Of a DNA stretch of 35,753 bases, positions 1 to 8,151 are shown piece by piece. Each line of letters starts with the position of its first letter. Within the stretch, counting starts at the first letter, position 1. The position numbers and the translations under genes are program-made. This DNA comes from Oscillospiraceae bacterium. GTDB taxonomy: Bacteria > Bacillota > Clostridia > Oscillospirales > CAG-272. Where the stretch lies: positions 1 to 35,753 of the forward strand of contig SVQP01000020.1 in the NCBI GenBank assembly GCA_015065285.1. Reading direction: 5' to 3'. Below the pieces are notes generated by a model that saw only the letters and a program-made list of their open reading frames with translations, did no database searches and was not told the DNA's origin.

Positions 1-10
1 CCCTAAAGGG

Positions 11-136
11 GAGGCTTTTTTCGCGTGTCATAAACCGTTTCCCAGATCCCGCGCTGCGCGCGCCCTACGGGTTCGACTGCGCGCGGACACCACAACGCGG
101 TGTCCGTGCTCCGCTCAGGATGACACAAAGGGGGAT
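11..136. repeat. dispersed intergenic repeat, copy A
   Basis: This copy opens with GAGGCTTTTTTCGCGTGTCA and TAAACCGTTT and closes with CTCAGGATGACACAAAGGGG. The same opening and closing blocks return at 343-502, and in weaker form at 588-672, with different material between them. The centre is GC-rich and self-complementary (GCGCTGCGCGCGC; ACACCACAACGCGGTGT). It is followed by a GC hairpin at about 146-164. No gene with a credible start and ribosome site was found in 1-703, and the frames open here are low-complexity by-products. I take it as a REP-like non-coding repeat; its function is unknown. Confidence 0.6.
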
Positions 137-327
137 GCGCAAAAAGCCCCCCTCCGGGAGGGGGGAAGGCGACCTTAGAAATACAATATTCGCCAGGGGG
201 GAGCCCGCGGGAGTAACAAGGGCGGAGCGCATTACCCCGAGCGCTCAACCGAACTCATTTGCCCGCATTCTCCTACCGTCATTTTGCAGACCGAAACGCC
301 CCTATGCCATCAATTTGCAAAATGCCA

Positions 328-352
328 CCTCCCTCCCGGAGGGAGGCTTTTT
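328..352 (+). terminator. terminator-like hairpin at the head of repeat copy B
   Basis: CCTCCCTC (328-335) pairs with GAGGGAGG (339-346) across a three-base loop and is followed by CTTTTT. It looks like an intrinsic terminator on the plus strand. No gene precedes it within the window, so it may simply be part of the repeat. Confidence 0.4.
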
Positions 353-502
353 CGCGTGTCGTAAACCGTTTTCTAGATCCTCAAAGCGCAATCCTTGCGC
401 TTTGACTTTCAAAAATCAGCAATTCGTTGCAGATTTTTGAAAGTTCGACGCGCAAACACCCACGCCGGGGTGTTTGCTTGCTCAGGATGACACAAAGGGG
501 GA
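343..502. repeat. dispersed intergenic repeat, copy B
   Basis: This second copy shares the GAGGCTTTTTCGCGTGTCGTAAACCGTTTTCTAGATCC-type opening with copy A (one T fewer and a few substitutions) and has the same CTCAGGATGACACAAAGGGG ending. The interior differs: it holds the complementary blocks CAAAGCGCAA / TTGCGCTTTG and AAAAATC / GATTTTT, so the transcript would fold. Just beyond it, GGAGCATA (533-540) pairs with TATGCTCC (542-549). Shared ends around a variable folded core suggest a mobile or amplifying non-coding element. Confidence 0.6.
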
Positions 503-587
503 GGAGGCACCGCCAAAGTAACTTTGTGTAGGGGAGCATATTATGCTCCCGCACGCGATGATACCGGATCAGCGTTCGGGTAAATAA

Positions 588-672
588 ATCATAAACCGTT
601 TGCGAAACGGGTCGTCGAGGGCGCCGATCCCTACCAAAGAATACACGGGCAGGATGATACAAAGGGGGATGC
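588..672. repeat. dispersed intergenic repeat, degenerate copy C
   Basis: The block ATCATAAACCGTTT is followed by a GGGTCGTCGAGGGCGCCGAT stretch and by AGGATGATACAAAGGGGGAT. The two outer blocks match the ends of copies A and B with small changes, while the interior is shorter. It lies directly before the terminator of the minus-strand ABC operon. Confidence 0.5.
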
Positions 673-695
673 TCCCCAATACGATCACGCAACGC

Positions 696-725
696 AGAAA
701 ACTGCACCGCGATTGCTCGCGGTGC
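696..725 (-). terminator. terminator of the ABC-2 transporter operon
   Basis: GCACCGCGA (704-712) pairs with TCGCGGTGC (717-725) across a TTGC loop. Read on the minus strand, the stem is followed by AGTTTTCT. It sits about 45 bases past the permease stop codon. The opposite side carries TTTTTT (731-736), so it could also act on the plus strand. Confidence 0.6.
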
Positions 726-769
726 GGTCATTTTTTATCAATATGTCAGTTTTCCGTATATCAGCTCAA

Positions 770-2746
770 TCAGCTCTTGATCTGTGTTCTCTTGAACGCC
801 GCAAGGCTTGCCCAGATCAGCAATACGATATGGACAATCAGCACCAAGGCGCCAAAAATGGACGAGAATACGTACGGCATAGCACCCCAGGCAGAGTTTG
901 AAAGCATTGCTCCGATATTGAGCATATCCAAAGCACTTCCGCCAAGCGAATTATTCACTGCATATTCCATAGCCGAGCCAAGCAGCGTTTCCATATGCAG
1001 ATACGGCAAAACGGTCAGCTGCAGCACGTAATGGAACAATCCCGTGTAGTTGCCGATCACCAGAACAATCATCTGGATATCCGACGCAAACATCAGCACC
1101 AGCATGCCAATCACAATGCCAAGCACGCCCTTCTTGGTCAGCACGCTGATAAAGAAGCTCAGCATTGCGAACAGAATAACGGGCAGCGTCAGCACAAAGA
1201 GCGTCCACAAATGCTCCAGAATCGCGGGGATCGGAATTACCAAGCCAAACAAAGCCTCATATCTCGGTAAGAACAGCGTGCTCTCGCCAAAGAAGAACAG
1301 ATCCAGCAGGTGGTTGACCAGTGCAAACGCATACGTGATGCCAAAGCAGATCAGCATCATGCTGACAATGTAAATCAGCAAGGTTACGATTTTGGACATC
1401 AGCAGCTTGGAGCGCTTTTTGGGACGGATGACCCAAAGTCTGACCGTACCGGTGGCAAACTCACGCGACAGGATCATGCTGGCAAGCACGATCGAAACAG
1501 CCGTGACCATAAAGGCAGCAGTGGACAGATTGCTTGTAAAATTCCCCTTGGCGGAATTGACGCTCATGCCCTCCAGCAACAGATCGTTCTGATATGCATG
1601 CTCAATGATCACAACCGCCTGATCCAGCACCTGGATCTGCAGCTTGGCAGCATTGACGCTTGCCTGATAAAAGATCACGGCAAAGGGATCGCTGTCATCG
1701 ATCAGCCCCTGCTGATCCAGCGTATCCTGCGCGGAGGAGCGAAGGTTGAGTACGTCGGGCAACAGCGAATATGCCACCTGATATGCATGGCTGTCGGGAT
1801 CCAGCTCGTTTTCCTTGAGATACTCAAGCGCCTCCTTGCACATCTTCAGATCCTCAATCTCACGCTTTGCTTGCTTGAGCGAAAACTCGTACGCAGCAAT
1901 TTCGTCATCGGTCAGATTCAGCATGGGATCCTTGAGCGCCTGCTCAACTTTGCTGATCACAATTTCGGTCTCCAGCACTCTGCCGTCCAGCTCGGTAATC
2001 AGCGCATCGTAATGCGCATCCGCAGTCAGCTCCAGCGCCTGCTTTTCGGCAAGCTCGGTCAGCTGTGCGCACGCAGGCTTGTATGCAACCAAGGATGCCA
2101 GCACCTCGGAAAAAGGCACGACAACCGGCTCTTCGTCCGAGTAGGTTTCCATATGGAATTCGTACTCGTACGTGTCGGTTTCAAAGTCGTAGTCCTTGTA
2201 GTAGACGTAATAAGGCAGATCCAAGAAGGATGCGTTGAGCACTACGTCCAGATAATCCAGCACATCACCGGGCGTGTATTTTCCGCTCTCCAGACCCTGG
2301 ACGATATTTCTCCATCTATAAAGCTCAATCAGCGTGCTACCGCACTGATTTGCCGCCCAATCGGGCAGATCGTGCTCGTCCGCAAAATCGTAAAACTCAC
2401 CAGCAGCCATGTAATGCTCGTAATAACCGTACAATTTCTGCTCTGCGAAATCTTCAGCCTCATCGCGCATCATGTCTCCCTTGGTTTTGGGGTCGCGGAA
2501 GATCACACTCAGCACGCGGGAAAGCGCGCTGTCAGGGTCCTCGTCAATGGTCTTGGCTGCCCACTGATAGCCTGCACTGTTGGTGATGAAATGCTCACGG
2601 TTGGAAATCAGGCTCAAAAGCGGAGACCATGCCACCGAGGTAAAGAAGGACACCACGACCACCACAGCCAGCACAAGGCAGGACAGCACCAGATAGCTCT
2701 TTTGTGCGCGGAGCTTGATCAGCTCGTTCTTAATCAGCTGCATCAT
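770..2746 (-). CDS. ABC-2 type transporter permease with large extracytoplasmic domain
   Basis: This 658-residue membrane protein is the channel partner of the ATPase encoded just upstream. A first membrane segment (about residues 18-38, rich in V/L) is followed by about 365 mostly polar, acidic residues that must lie outside the cell, then by five or so hydrophobic segments between residues 405 and 655. This one-plus-several layout is typical of ABC-2 permeases tied to drug or antimicrobial-peptide export or to export of unknown substrates. The start ATG at 2746 follows AAGGAGGTGA at good spacing and overlaps the ATPase stop by four bases (ATGA), implying translational coupling. The outer domain contains a likely coiled stretch (about residues 225-310, alternating E/K/L). 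The substrate is unknown. Confidence 0.85.
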   Translation of the reverse strand: MMQLIKNELIKLRAQKSYLVLSCLVLAVVVVVSFFTSVAWSPLLSLISNREHFITNSAGYQWAAKTIDEDPDSALSRVLSVIFRDPKTKGDMMRDEAEDFAEQKLYGYYEHYMAAGEFYDFADEHDLPDWAANQCGSTLIELYRWRNIVQGLESGKYTPGDVLDYLDVVLNASFLDLPYYVYYKDYDFETDTYEYEFHMETYSDEEPVVVPFSEVLASLVAYKPACAQLTELAEKQALELTADAHYDALITELDGRVLETEIVISKVEQALKDPMLNLTDDEIAAYEFSLKQAKREIEDLKMCKEALEYLKENELDPDSHAYQVAYSLLPDVLNLRSSAQDTLDQQGLIDDSDPFAVIFYQASVNAAKLQIQVLDQAVVIIEHAYQNDLLLEGMSVNSAKGNFTSNLSTAAFMVTAVSIVLASMILSREFATGTVRLWVIRPKKRSKLLMSKIVTLLIYIVSMMLICFGITYAFALVNHLLDLFFFGESTLFLPRYEALFGLVIPIPAILEHLWTLFVLTLPVILFAMLSFFISVLTKKGVLGIVIGMLVLMFASDIQMIVLVIGNYTGLFHYVLQLTVLPYLHMETLLGSAMEYAVNNSLGGSALDMLNIGAMLSNSAWGAMPYVFSSIFGALVLIVHIVLLIWASLAAFKRTQIKS

Positions 2747-3747
2747 GCGTCCTCACCTCCTTCGATCACTGCGGCTTCATCCTTGCGGTTGCGCTTTTTT
2801 TGTACGATAGGCTGCGTTCCCACATCAGCCGTGTCGGTCATTTCAAGGAAGGTATCCTCAAGCGATTTCTTTTGTCTTGTCAAGCCGTACACGCGCACTC
2901 CCTCGCGGCACAAAAGCGAGATGATATCCGGCACGCTCTCCTGCTCCGCCTCAAAGGTCAAGGCTTCACCGTATGCTGCATTGCGGCACAAAGCACCGGC
3001 TTTGAGCAGCGCGACCGCCTTTTCCCCGTCCGGGGTTTCCAACGTGTAGTGCGCCACGTTATCTTCCTCAATCATGCCCTGGGCATCCAGCGAGCGGAAG
3101 CCAACCGTCACACCGCGGTCGATAATACCCACGCGGTCGCACATCAGCTGCAGCTCGGACAGCATGTGGCTGGATACGAAGACCGCCACGCCCTCCTCGC
3201 GCGAAAGCTTTTTGAGCACGTCACGCAGCTCCTTGATACCCGCAGGGTCAAGTCCGTTGGTAGGCTCATCCAGAATCAGCAACTTGGGGTGGTGCAGCAC
3301 CGCCTGCGCAATGCCCAAACGCTGGCGCATACCCAGCGAATACTTGGAGATCTTATCATTGATACGGCTCTCCATACGCACAAGCTTGACCACCTCGTCA
3401 ATTCTCTCTCTTGTCAGCTCGGGGTACATGCGCAGATACTGCTCCAGATTCTGCTTGCCTGTCAGATACTTATACATTTCCGGATTTTCAATGATACCGC
3501 CCACGCAGCGCATTGCCTGCTCGAAATCCTTTTGATTGTCGTAACCGCAGATGTTGATCTCACCGCTCTCCATGCGCAGAAGACCCAGAATGAGCTTGAT
3601 GGTGGTGGTTTTACCCGAGCCGTTGGGTCCGAGGAAGCCGAAGATCTCGCCCTCATGGACGTCCAGCGTGATATCCGAGAGGATCTTTCTCTTCCCCAGA
3701 TGCTTGGATACGTGCTTGATGGAAAGCACGACTTGCTTTTGTTCCAT
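2743..3747 (-). CDS. ABC transporter ATP-binding protein (BcrA/CcmA-type)
   Basis: This 334-residue cytoplasmic ATPase powers the adjoining permease. It has Walker A GPNGSGKT (residues 40-47), the signature SLGMRQ (137-142), Walker B LLILDEP (156-162) and the switch histidine H194 in SSH. About 100 residues after the nucleotide-binding domain resemble the C-terminal extension of bacitracin/lantibiotic-type ATPases. I chose the ATG at 3747, not the TTG six codons earlier, because AAAGGAG lies seven bases before it and would be inside the longer reading. It starts 25 bases after the nitroreductase stop, so the three genes probably form one operon. Confidence 0.9.
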   Translation of the reverse strand: MEQKQVVLSIKHVSKHLGKRKILSDITLDVHEGEIFGFLGPNGSGKTTTIKLILGLLRMESGEINICGYDNQKDFEQAMRCVGGIIENPEMYKYLTGKQNLEQYLRMYPELTRERIDEVVKLVRMESRINDKISKYSLGMRQRLGIAQAVLHHPKLLILDEPTNGLDPAGIKELRDVLKKLSREEGVAVFVSSHMLSELQLMCDRVGIIDRGVTVGFRSLDAQGMIEEDNVAHYTLETPDGEKAVALLKAGALCRNAAYGEALTFEAEQESVPDIISLLCREGVRVYGLTRQKKSLEDTFLEMTDTADVGTQPIVQKKRNRKDEAAVIEGGEDA

Positions 3748-3772
3748 AGGATTGCTCCTTTCCAAATAATTC

Positions 3773-4282
3773 TTACAAATACGTCACCGTCTGTTCAAGC
3801 GGCTTGCGATCGGTGTGTCTGGGCGAGGGCACGCCATCCTTTGCGGGATAGCCCAGTGCCAGGATCAGGTGCGGCTTGACGTGTGCGGGGAGCTCGAACA
3901 GCTCGCTTGCCAGCGCATGGTCAAAGGCGCAGATCCACGTAGAATCCACTCCCAGCGATTTGGCTGCCAGCATCATGTGCGTTGCCACAATCGAAGCATC
4001 CATTTCCGCCATGGAATGGTGCGTGATCGGGCGGTTGCAGGCAATTTCCTCATCTCCGCAAACCAGCAGCGCCAAGGGAGCACCGTAGCAGGTGTGCAGC
4101 GCGTGCAGCTTTTGCTGCGCCTTTTGGCTTTGCAGCACCAGCACCTTTTGCGATTGATTATTCTTGGCGGTGGGCGCTAACTGCCCTGCGCGCAGAATTT
4201 CGGCAAGCAGCGCCTCCGGCACGGGATCGGGCAGGTACGAGCGCACCGAATAGCGCTCGGCACAAAGAGTCATAAAATCCAT
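3773..4282 (-). CDS. nitroreductase family protein
   Basis: This 169-residue flavoprotein of the nitroreductase superfamily would use FMN and NAD(P)H to reduce nitro, quinone or related substrates in the cytosol. Family marks are the N-terminal ERYSVRSYLPDPVP stretch (the RSxR-like FMN phosphate site), LAPTAKNNQS about residues 36-45, and the C-terminal LALGYPA block typical of flavin contact. The length suits the compact members of the family. The start at 4282 follows GGAGGT at seven bases. It is the first gene of the unit that also carries the ABC-2 pair. Its link to transport is not evident. Confidence 0.88.
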   Translation of the reverse strand: MDFMTLCAERYSVRSYLPDPVPEALLAEILRAGQLAPTAKNNQSQKVLVLQSQKAQQKLHALHTCYGAPLALLVCGDEEIACNRPITHHSMAEMDASIVATHMMLAAKSLGVDSTWICAFDHALASELFELPAHVKPHLILALGYPAKDGVPSPRHTDRKPLEQTVTYL

Positions 4283-4319
4283 ACAGCAGACCTCCAATCA
4301 TTCATTCCATATTAAATTC

Positions 4320-4348
4320 AGTATAGCACAAATTCCCTTCCCCGTCAA
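4320..4348 (-). promoter_or_regulatory. sigma-A promoter of the nitroreductase-ABC operon
   Basis: On the minus strand TTGACG (4348-4343) and TATACT (4325-4320) are separated by 17 bases, with a TGC before the -10 box (extended -10). It points at the nitroreductase start about 40 bases downstream. Confidence 0.7.
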
Positions 4349-4411
4349 GATTTTTCTTACTCGCCCCTGATATGCTGCAATATCCCATTGCAAAAGAATT
4401 TTTCCGCACCT

Positions 4412-4441
4412 GTATAAAACTGCCGCGCACAGCCAAAAATA
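4412..4441 (+). promoter_or_regulatory. probable sigma-F/sigma-G (forespore) promoter
   Basis: GTATA (4412-4416), a 15-base spacer, then GCCAAAAATA (4432-4441) fit the forespore consensus GYWTA-N15-GGNRANANTW at all positions but one. No housekeeping-type TATAAT box lies nearby. It is 48 bases before the SpoIIQ-like start, which supports a sporulation role for that gene. Confidence 0.6.
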
Positions 4442-4489
4442 TGGTCGTACCTACCAAAGGGAACATCAGTTACAAAGGAGAAGCTTTTT

Positions 4490-5245
4490 ATGTGGGAAAA
4501 CTTTAAAGAATCCGAATTTGGGAAAAGAATGATCAAGGTCTTTTCCAACAAGGGGGTCATTGTGACCACCGTGCTTGTGGTATTGGTGCTGACCATTGCC
4601 ATTACCGCAACCGTTGCAACCAACCGCGCAAACAAAAACAATGCCGAACAGAACGGCACACTGCAAAGCGGCACCACGCAGGGTACAGTGGCAACCCCCG
4701 GCACCGATGCGGGCGGCAGTGGCGAACAAACGCTGCCTGTTTACAACGACGGCGGCGAAAGCAAGCCCGTGGATAATGCCGAAGAGGGCTTTGCCCTGCC
4801 CGTGACCGGTACGCTGGGTGCAAAGCACGACGCGTCCGTTCAGGTCTGGTCGCCTACCATGGAGGAATACCGCATTCACCTTGGCATTGACATTACCACC
4901 GAGGACGCAGCCCCCGTGTATGCAGCCGCAAACGGCACCATCGCCCAGATCTGGGATGACCCCATGATGGGCACCTGCGTTGCTATTTCGCACGAGGGTG
5001 ACGTGGTCACCATTTATAAGAACCTTGCCGCAAATCTTGCAGACGGCATTACCGCAGGCAAGGAGATCAAGTGCGGTCAGCAGATCGGCACGGTGGGCGG
5101 CACGGCTACCATGGAAATGGCAGAGGCACCTCACCTGCACTTTGAAATGACCGAGGGCGGTCTTTCGGTCGACCCCTTGGATTATTTCTCGGACAAGGAC
5201 ATCAAAACCCTTAACTCCTACGAGGACGCAACTAAAGGCAAGTAA
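4490..5245 (+). CDS. membrane-anchored M23/LytM protein, SpoIIQ-like
   Basis: This 251-residue protein has a short cytoplasmic N-terminus, one membrane segment (about residues 23-44), a low-complexity linker rich in G/T/N/Q, and a LytM (peptidase M23) domain from about residue 100. The zinc-site pattern is present: HLGID gives H130 and D134, and HLH gives H215 and H217. The usual YxHL catalytic block reads YKNL (N178 in place of His), so peptidase activity is uncertain. Size, topology and the forespore-type promoter fit SpoIIQ, the forespore half of the engulfment channel that binds SpoIIIAH in the mother cell. A generic M23 wall hydrolase is the alternative. AAAGGAG precedes the ATG by nine bases. 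Three hairpins follow the gene. Confidence 0.8.
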   Translation: MWENFKESEFGKRMIKVFSNKGVIVTTVLVVLVLTIAITATVATNRANKNNAEQNGTLQSGTTQGTVATPGTDAGGSGEQTLPVYNDGGESKPVDNAEEGFALPVTGTLGAKHDASVQVWSPTMEEYRIHLGIDITTEDAAPVYAAANGTIAQIWDDPMMGTCVAISHEGDVVTIYKNLAANLADGITAGKEIKCGQQIGTVGGTATMEMAEAPHLHFEMTEGGLSVDPLDYFSDKDIKTLNSYEDATKGK

Positions 5246-5252
5246 ACAAATC

Positions 5253-5286
5253 AAAACCGCATCTGCCACGGCAGATGCGGTTTTTT
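5253..5286 (+). terminator. terminator of the SpoIIQ-like gene
   Basis: CCGCATCTGC (5257-5266) pairs with GCAGATGCGG (5271-5280) over a four-base loop and is followed by six T. The A-rich 5' flank also gives a T-tract on the minus strand, so it may stop transcription both ways. Confidence 0.9.
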
Positions 5287-5288
5287 CT

Positions 5289-5314
5289 GCCGTCACTTAT
5301 ATAGACGGCTTTTT
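5289..5314 (+). terminator. second tandem terminator
   Basis: GCCGTC (5289-5294) pairs with GACGGC (5304-5309) and is followed by T residues. It lies three bases past the first terminator's T-run. Confidence 0.6.
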
Positions 5315-5324
5315 GGTAATTTTG

Positions 5325-5346
5325 TTTCGCGCATAGCGAAATTTTT
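5325..5346 (+). terminator. third terminator-like hairpin
   Basis: TTTCGC (5325-5330) and GCGAAA (5336-5341) frame the loop GCATA and are followed by five T. The stem is weaker than the two before it. It ends eight bases before the stop codon of the convergent HAD gene. Confidence 0.4.
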
Positions 5347-5353
5347 CATTTTT

Positions 5354-6010
5354 TCAGAGTCCTTTGATCACACCGAAAAGGTCGCAAGGCTTTTCCACCA
5401 GCACCTTGGCGCCTGCGCTCAAAAGCACGTCCGCCCCACGGTAGCCCCACTCAACCCCCACAGGCAGGCAGCCTGCGTTGATTGCGGTGCGCATATCCAC
5501 GTCACTGTCCCCCACAAAGGCGCATTCCTTGGGGGCGACGTCAAGCGCACGGCAGATCTCCCACACGGCAGTGGGATCCGGCTTTGTGGGCACGCCCTCA
5601 ACCTGCCCCTGCGCAATCTGCACCACGCCTGCGGGCAGCAACTGCGCTGCCAAGCCCTTGACCATTCTGTCCTGCTTGTTGGAAAGAATGGCAAGCTTGT
5701 ACCGCTGCGCCAGTGCCGTCATGGCATCCACCATGCCGTCATAGCAACGATTGGTATTTTTATACGTCCGCTCGTACATGCCCTGATACACGTCCAGCGC
5801 CTCGTCCACGCGCACGGGGTCTGTGCCCACGTCCTCGGGCAAGGACATTCTGATCAGCTCGCGCGCGCCGTGATTGATAAAGCGACGGATGTCCGCTTCG
5901 GTACGCGTTGGGTAGCCAAGCTGCTCCATAGTCAGATTCACGCCCTCGCGAATGGCACAAATGGTATCCGCAACCGTGCCGTCCAGATCAAAAATGATGG
6001 CTTTGATCAT
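5354..6010 (-). CDS. HAD-family hydrolase, phosphoglycolate phosphatase-like
   Basis: This 218-residue cytosolic phosphatase of the haloacid dehalogenase superfamily has motif I DLDGT near residue 8 (nucleophile and acid/base aspartates), motif II LSNK near residue 110, and motif IV GDSDVDM near residue 165, which binds magnesium. The alpha-helical cap between motifs I and II gives the Gph/PGP arrangement. Substrates could be 2-phosphoglycolate or other small phosphoesters. I chose the ATG at 6010, with GAGGTG six bases upstream, over a GTG three codons earlier. It is transcribed divergently from typA and probably alone. Confidence 0.85.
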   Translation of the reverse strand: MIKAIIFDLDGTVADTICAIREGVNLTMEQLGYPTRTEADIRRFINHGARELIRMSLPEDVGTDPVRVDEALDVYQGMYERTYKNTNRCYDGMVDAMTALAQRYKLAILSNKQDRMVKGLAAQLLPAGVVQIAQGQVEGVPTKPDPTAVWEICRALDVAPKECAFVGDSDVDMRTAINAGCLPVGVEWGYRGADVLLSAGAKVLVEKPCDLFGVIKGL

Positions 6011-6039
6011 GATAATCACCTCGTTTCATTCCATTCCGT

Positions 6040-6068
6040 ATTATATCACAATCGCCCGATTTTGTCAA
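6040..6068 (-). promoter_or_regulatory. sigma-A promoter of the HAD gene
   Basis: On the minus strand TTGACA (6068-6063) and TATAAT (6045-6040) are 17 bases apart, a perfect consensus pair, 30 bases before the HAD start. Confidence 0.8.
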
Positions 6069-6139
6069 TTTTGCACAAGCGATTTCGTGGGGATTTTGTG
6101 AAAATCGTGATTTCACTTCTGTTTTTTTGTGCAAATGTG

Positions 6140-6148
6140 TGCTATAAT
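6140..6148 (+). promoter_or_regulatory. extended -10 promoter of typA
   Basis: TGC directly precedes TATAAT (6143-6148). No good -35 box lies 16-18 bases upstream (the site is T-rich), so this would be an extended -10 type promoter. The typA start is 46 bases downstream. Confidence 0.6.
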
Positions 6149-6194
6149 AATTAAGATAGCGTATTATGTCAAAATTTGATTCAGAGGGAAAAAT

Positions 6195-8042
6195 ATGATC
6201 AGAACCGATTTGAGAAACATTGCAATCATTGCCCACGTTGACCACGGCAAGACCACGCTGGTTGACGGACTTTTGCAGCAGGGCGGCATTTACCGCGACA
6301 ATCAGGAAACCGTGACCCGCGTCATGGACTCGGGTGCTCTGGAAAAGGAGCGCGGCATTACCATCCTTGCAAAGAACACCGCAGTGCACTATAAGGATAC
6401 CAAGATCAATATCATCGACACCCCCGGTCACGCCGACTTTGGCGGCGAGGTGGAGCGCGTGCTCAAGATGGTCAGCGGCGTTATTCTGCTGGTAGACGCA
6501 GCCGAAGGCCCCATGCCTCAGACCCGTTTCGTGCTGCAGCGCGCACTGGAGCTTAACCACCGCGTGATCGTTTGCATCAACAAGATCGACAAGCCCGACG
6601 CACGCCTTGGCGAGGTGGAGGACGAGATCCTTGAGCTTCTGATCGACCTGAACGCCAGCGACGAGCAGTTGGATTCCCCCATGCTTTACTGCTCGGGCAG
6701 AGAGGGCAAGGCTTCCTTTGATCCCGACAATCTGTGCGATGACCTCACTCCCCTGTTTGAGACCATCGTGGACTATATCCCCGCCCCCGAGGGCGACGAG
6801 GATGGCGAGCTGCAGCTGCTGGTCTCCTCGATCGACTACAACGACTACGTTGGACGCATCGGTATCGGCAGAATCGAGCGCGGCTGCCTGAAGGTCAATC
6901 AGGACGCGCTGATCTGTAACTACTACTCCAAGGAAGCACCCAAGAAGATCCGTATCGTTACGGTCATGCAGATCGACGGACTCAACCGCGTTCCCGTTGA
7001 AGAAGCACGTGTGGGCGACATCGTTTGCTTCTCCGGCGCAGGTGACATCTCGATCGGTGATACCATCACCTCGATCACCTGCCCCGAGCCGCTGGAGTTC
7101 GTCAAGGTCAGTGAGCCTACCATGGAAATGACCTTCTCGGTCAACAACTCCCCTCTGGCAGGCAAGGAAGGTAAGTTCGTCACCTCCCGTCAGATTCGCG
7201 ACAGACTGTACCGCGAGCTGCTCAAGGACGTTTCCCTGCGCGTCAACGACGGTGATACCACCGATGAATTCCGCGTTGCGGGCAGAGGTGAGATGCACCT
7301 TTCCATTCTGCTGGAAACCATGCGCCGTGAGGGCTTTGAGTTGGCATGCTCCAACCCCCGCGTGCTGTTCCGCGAGATTGACGGCGTTAAGTGCGAGCCG
7401 ATGGAGCGCGTCACGCTGGACGTGCCCAACGAATACGTGGGTGCCGTTGTCGAAAAGCTGGGTCAGCGCAAGGGCGACCTGCTTGAAATGAATCCTCTGG
7501 GCTCGGGCAACCGTATGAGAATCGAGTATCTCATTCCCTCTCGTTGCCTGTTTGGCTACCGCTCCGAGTTCCTGACCGCGACACACGGTGAGGGCACCAT
7601 CAACACCATCTTCGAAGGCTACGAGCCCTATCGCGGTGAGATCACCATGAAGTTCACCGGCTCCCTGATCGCATCCGAAGCAGGCGAGACCACCCGTTAC
7701 GGTCTGTATCAGACGCAGGAGCGCGGCAGACTGTTCGTAGGGCCTCAGACCGCTGTTTACGAGGGCATGATCGTGGGCGAGAACCCCAAGAACGACGACA
7801 TTGCCGTTAACCCCTGTAAGGAAAAGCACCTGACCGCCATTCGAAGCGCGGGTGCGGACGAAAAGCTGCTGCTCACGCCCCCCATCATCATGACCCTGGA
7901 GGAGGCGATCGAGTACATCACCGACGATGATCTGATCGAGATCACCCCCAAGTCCATCCGTCTGCGCAAGAAGATCCTGAATACCGAGCTGCGTATGAAG
8001 GAAATGATGCGCAAGCGCCGCGCTATGGAAGCAGGCAAGTAA
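6195..8042 (+). CDS. typA: translational GTPase TypA/BipA
   Basis: This 615-residue ribosome-binding GTPase is related to EF-G and LepA and acts in 50S assembly and in translation under stress or cold. GTPase motifs are AHVDHGKT (residues 13-20), RGIT (53-56), DTPGH (75-79) and NKID (129-132). They are followed by the domain II barrel, the EF-G-like III and V domains and the TypA-specific C-terminal domain, ending in a basic helix KEMMRKRRAMEAGK. The length is normal for the family. The ribosome site is a weak AGAGGG. The final 44 bases recur at 9861-9904 beyond the next gene (41 of 44 identical), so this 3' end is the boundary of an insertion. Confidence 0.97.
   Translation: MIRTDLRNIAIIAHVDHGKTTLVDGLLQQGGIYRDNQETVTRVMDSGALEKERGITILAKNTAVHYKDTKINIIDTPGHADFGGEVERVLKMVSGVILLVDAAEGPMPQTRFVLQRALELNHRVIVCINKIDKPDARLGEVEDEILELLIDLNASDEQLDSPMLYCSGREGKASFDPDNLCDDLTPLFETIVDYIPAPEGDEDGELQLLVSSIDYNDYVGRIGIGRIERGCLKVNQDALICNYYSKEAPKKIRIVTVMQIDGLNRVPVEEARVGDIVCFSGAGDISIGDTITSITCPEPLEFVKVSEPTMEMTFSVNNSPLAGKEGKFVTSRQIRDRLYRELLKDVSLRVNDGDTTDEFRVAGRGEMHLSILLETMRREGFELACSNPRVLFREIDGVKCEPMERVTLDVPNEYVGAVVEKLGQRKGDLLEMNPLGSGNRMRIEYLIPSRCLFGYRSEFLTATHGEGTINTIFEGYEPYRGEITMKFTGSLIASEAGETTRYGLYQTQERGRLFVGPQTAVYEGMIVGENPKNDDIAVNPCKEKHLTAIRSAGADEKLLLTPPIIMTLEEAIEYITDDDLIEITPKSIRLRKKILNTELRMKEMMRKRRAMEAGK
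7999..8042 (+). repeat. direct repeat, left copy (typA 3' end)
   Basis: These are the last 44 bases of typA, starting AGGAAATGATGCGCAAGCGC and ending with the TAA stop. The right copy is at 9861-9904 in the same orientation, with three substitutions. Together they bracket the asparagine-synthetase-like gene. Confidence 0.9.
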
Positions 8043-8050
8043 TCATAAAA

Positions 8051-8073
8051 CCCGAGAGCTTTCTCGGGTTTTT
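8051..8073 (+). terminator. typA terminator
   Basis: CCCGAGA (8051-8057) pairs with TCTCGGG (8062-8068) over GCTT and is followed by TTTTT. It begins eight bases after the typA stop. Confidence 0.85.
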
Positions 8074-8151
8074 CTTTGTCTTTTTGCGCTCTTAGCTCAT
8101 ATTCTCTCCTCATCGTTTGCGCATGTTTCGTCATCTGACACAAATATGAAC

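Noticed and set aside
120-440. Small open frames in the first 730 bases
   Set aside because: They run across the repeat copies and hairpins, lack ribosome sites and show no protein-like composition.
5988-7829. 613-codon open frame antisense to typA
   Set aside because: It is the mirror of the codon bias in typA, has no ribosome site and reads as low-complexity sequence rich in V, H and L. The same reasoning removes the long antisense frames opposite 1310-3049, 13958-15367, 22457-24043, 26596-28149, 28992-30845 and 32338-34056.
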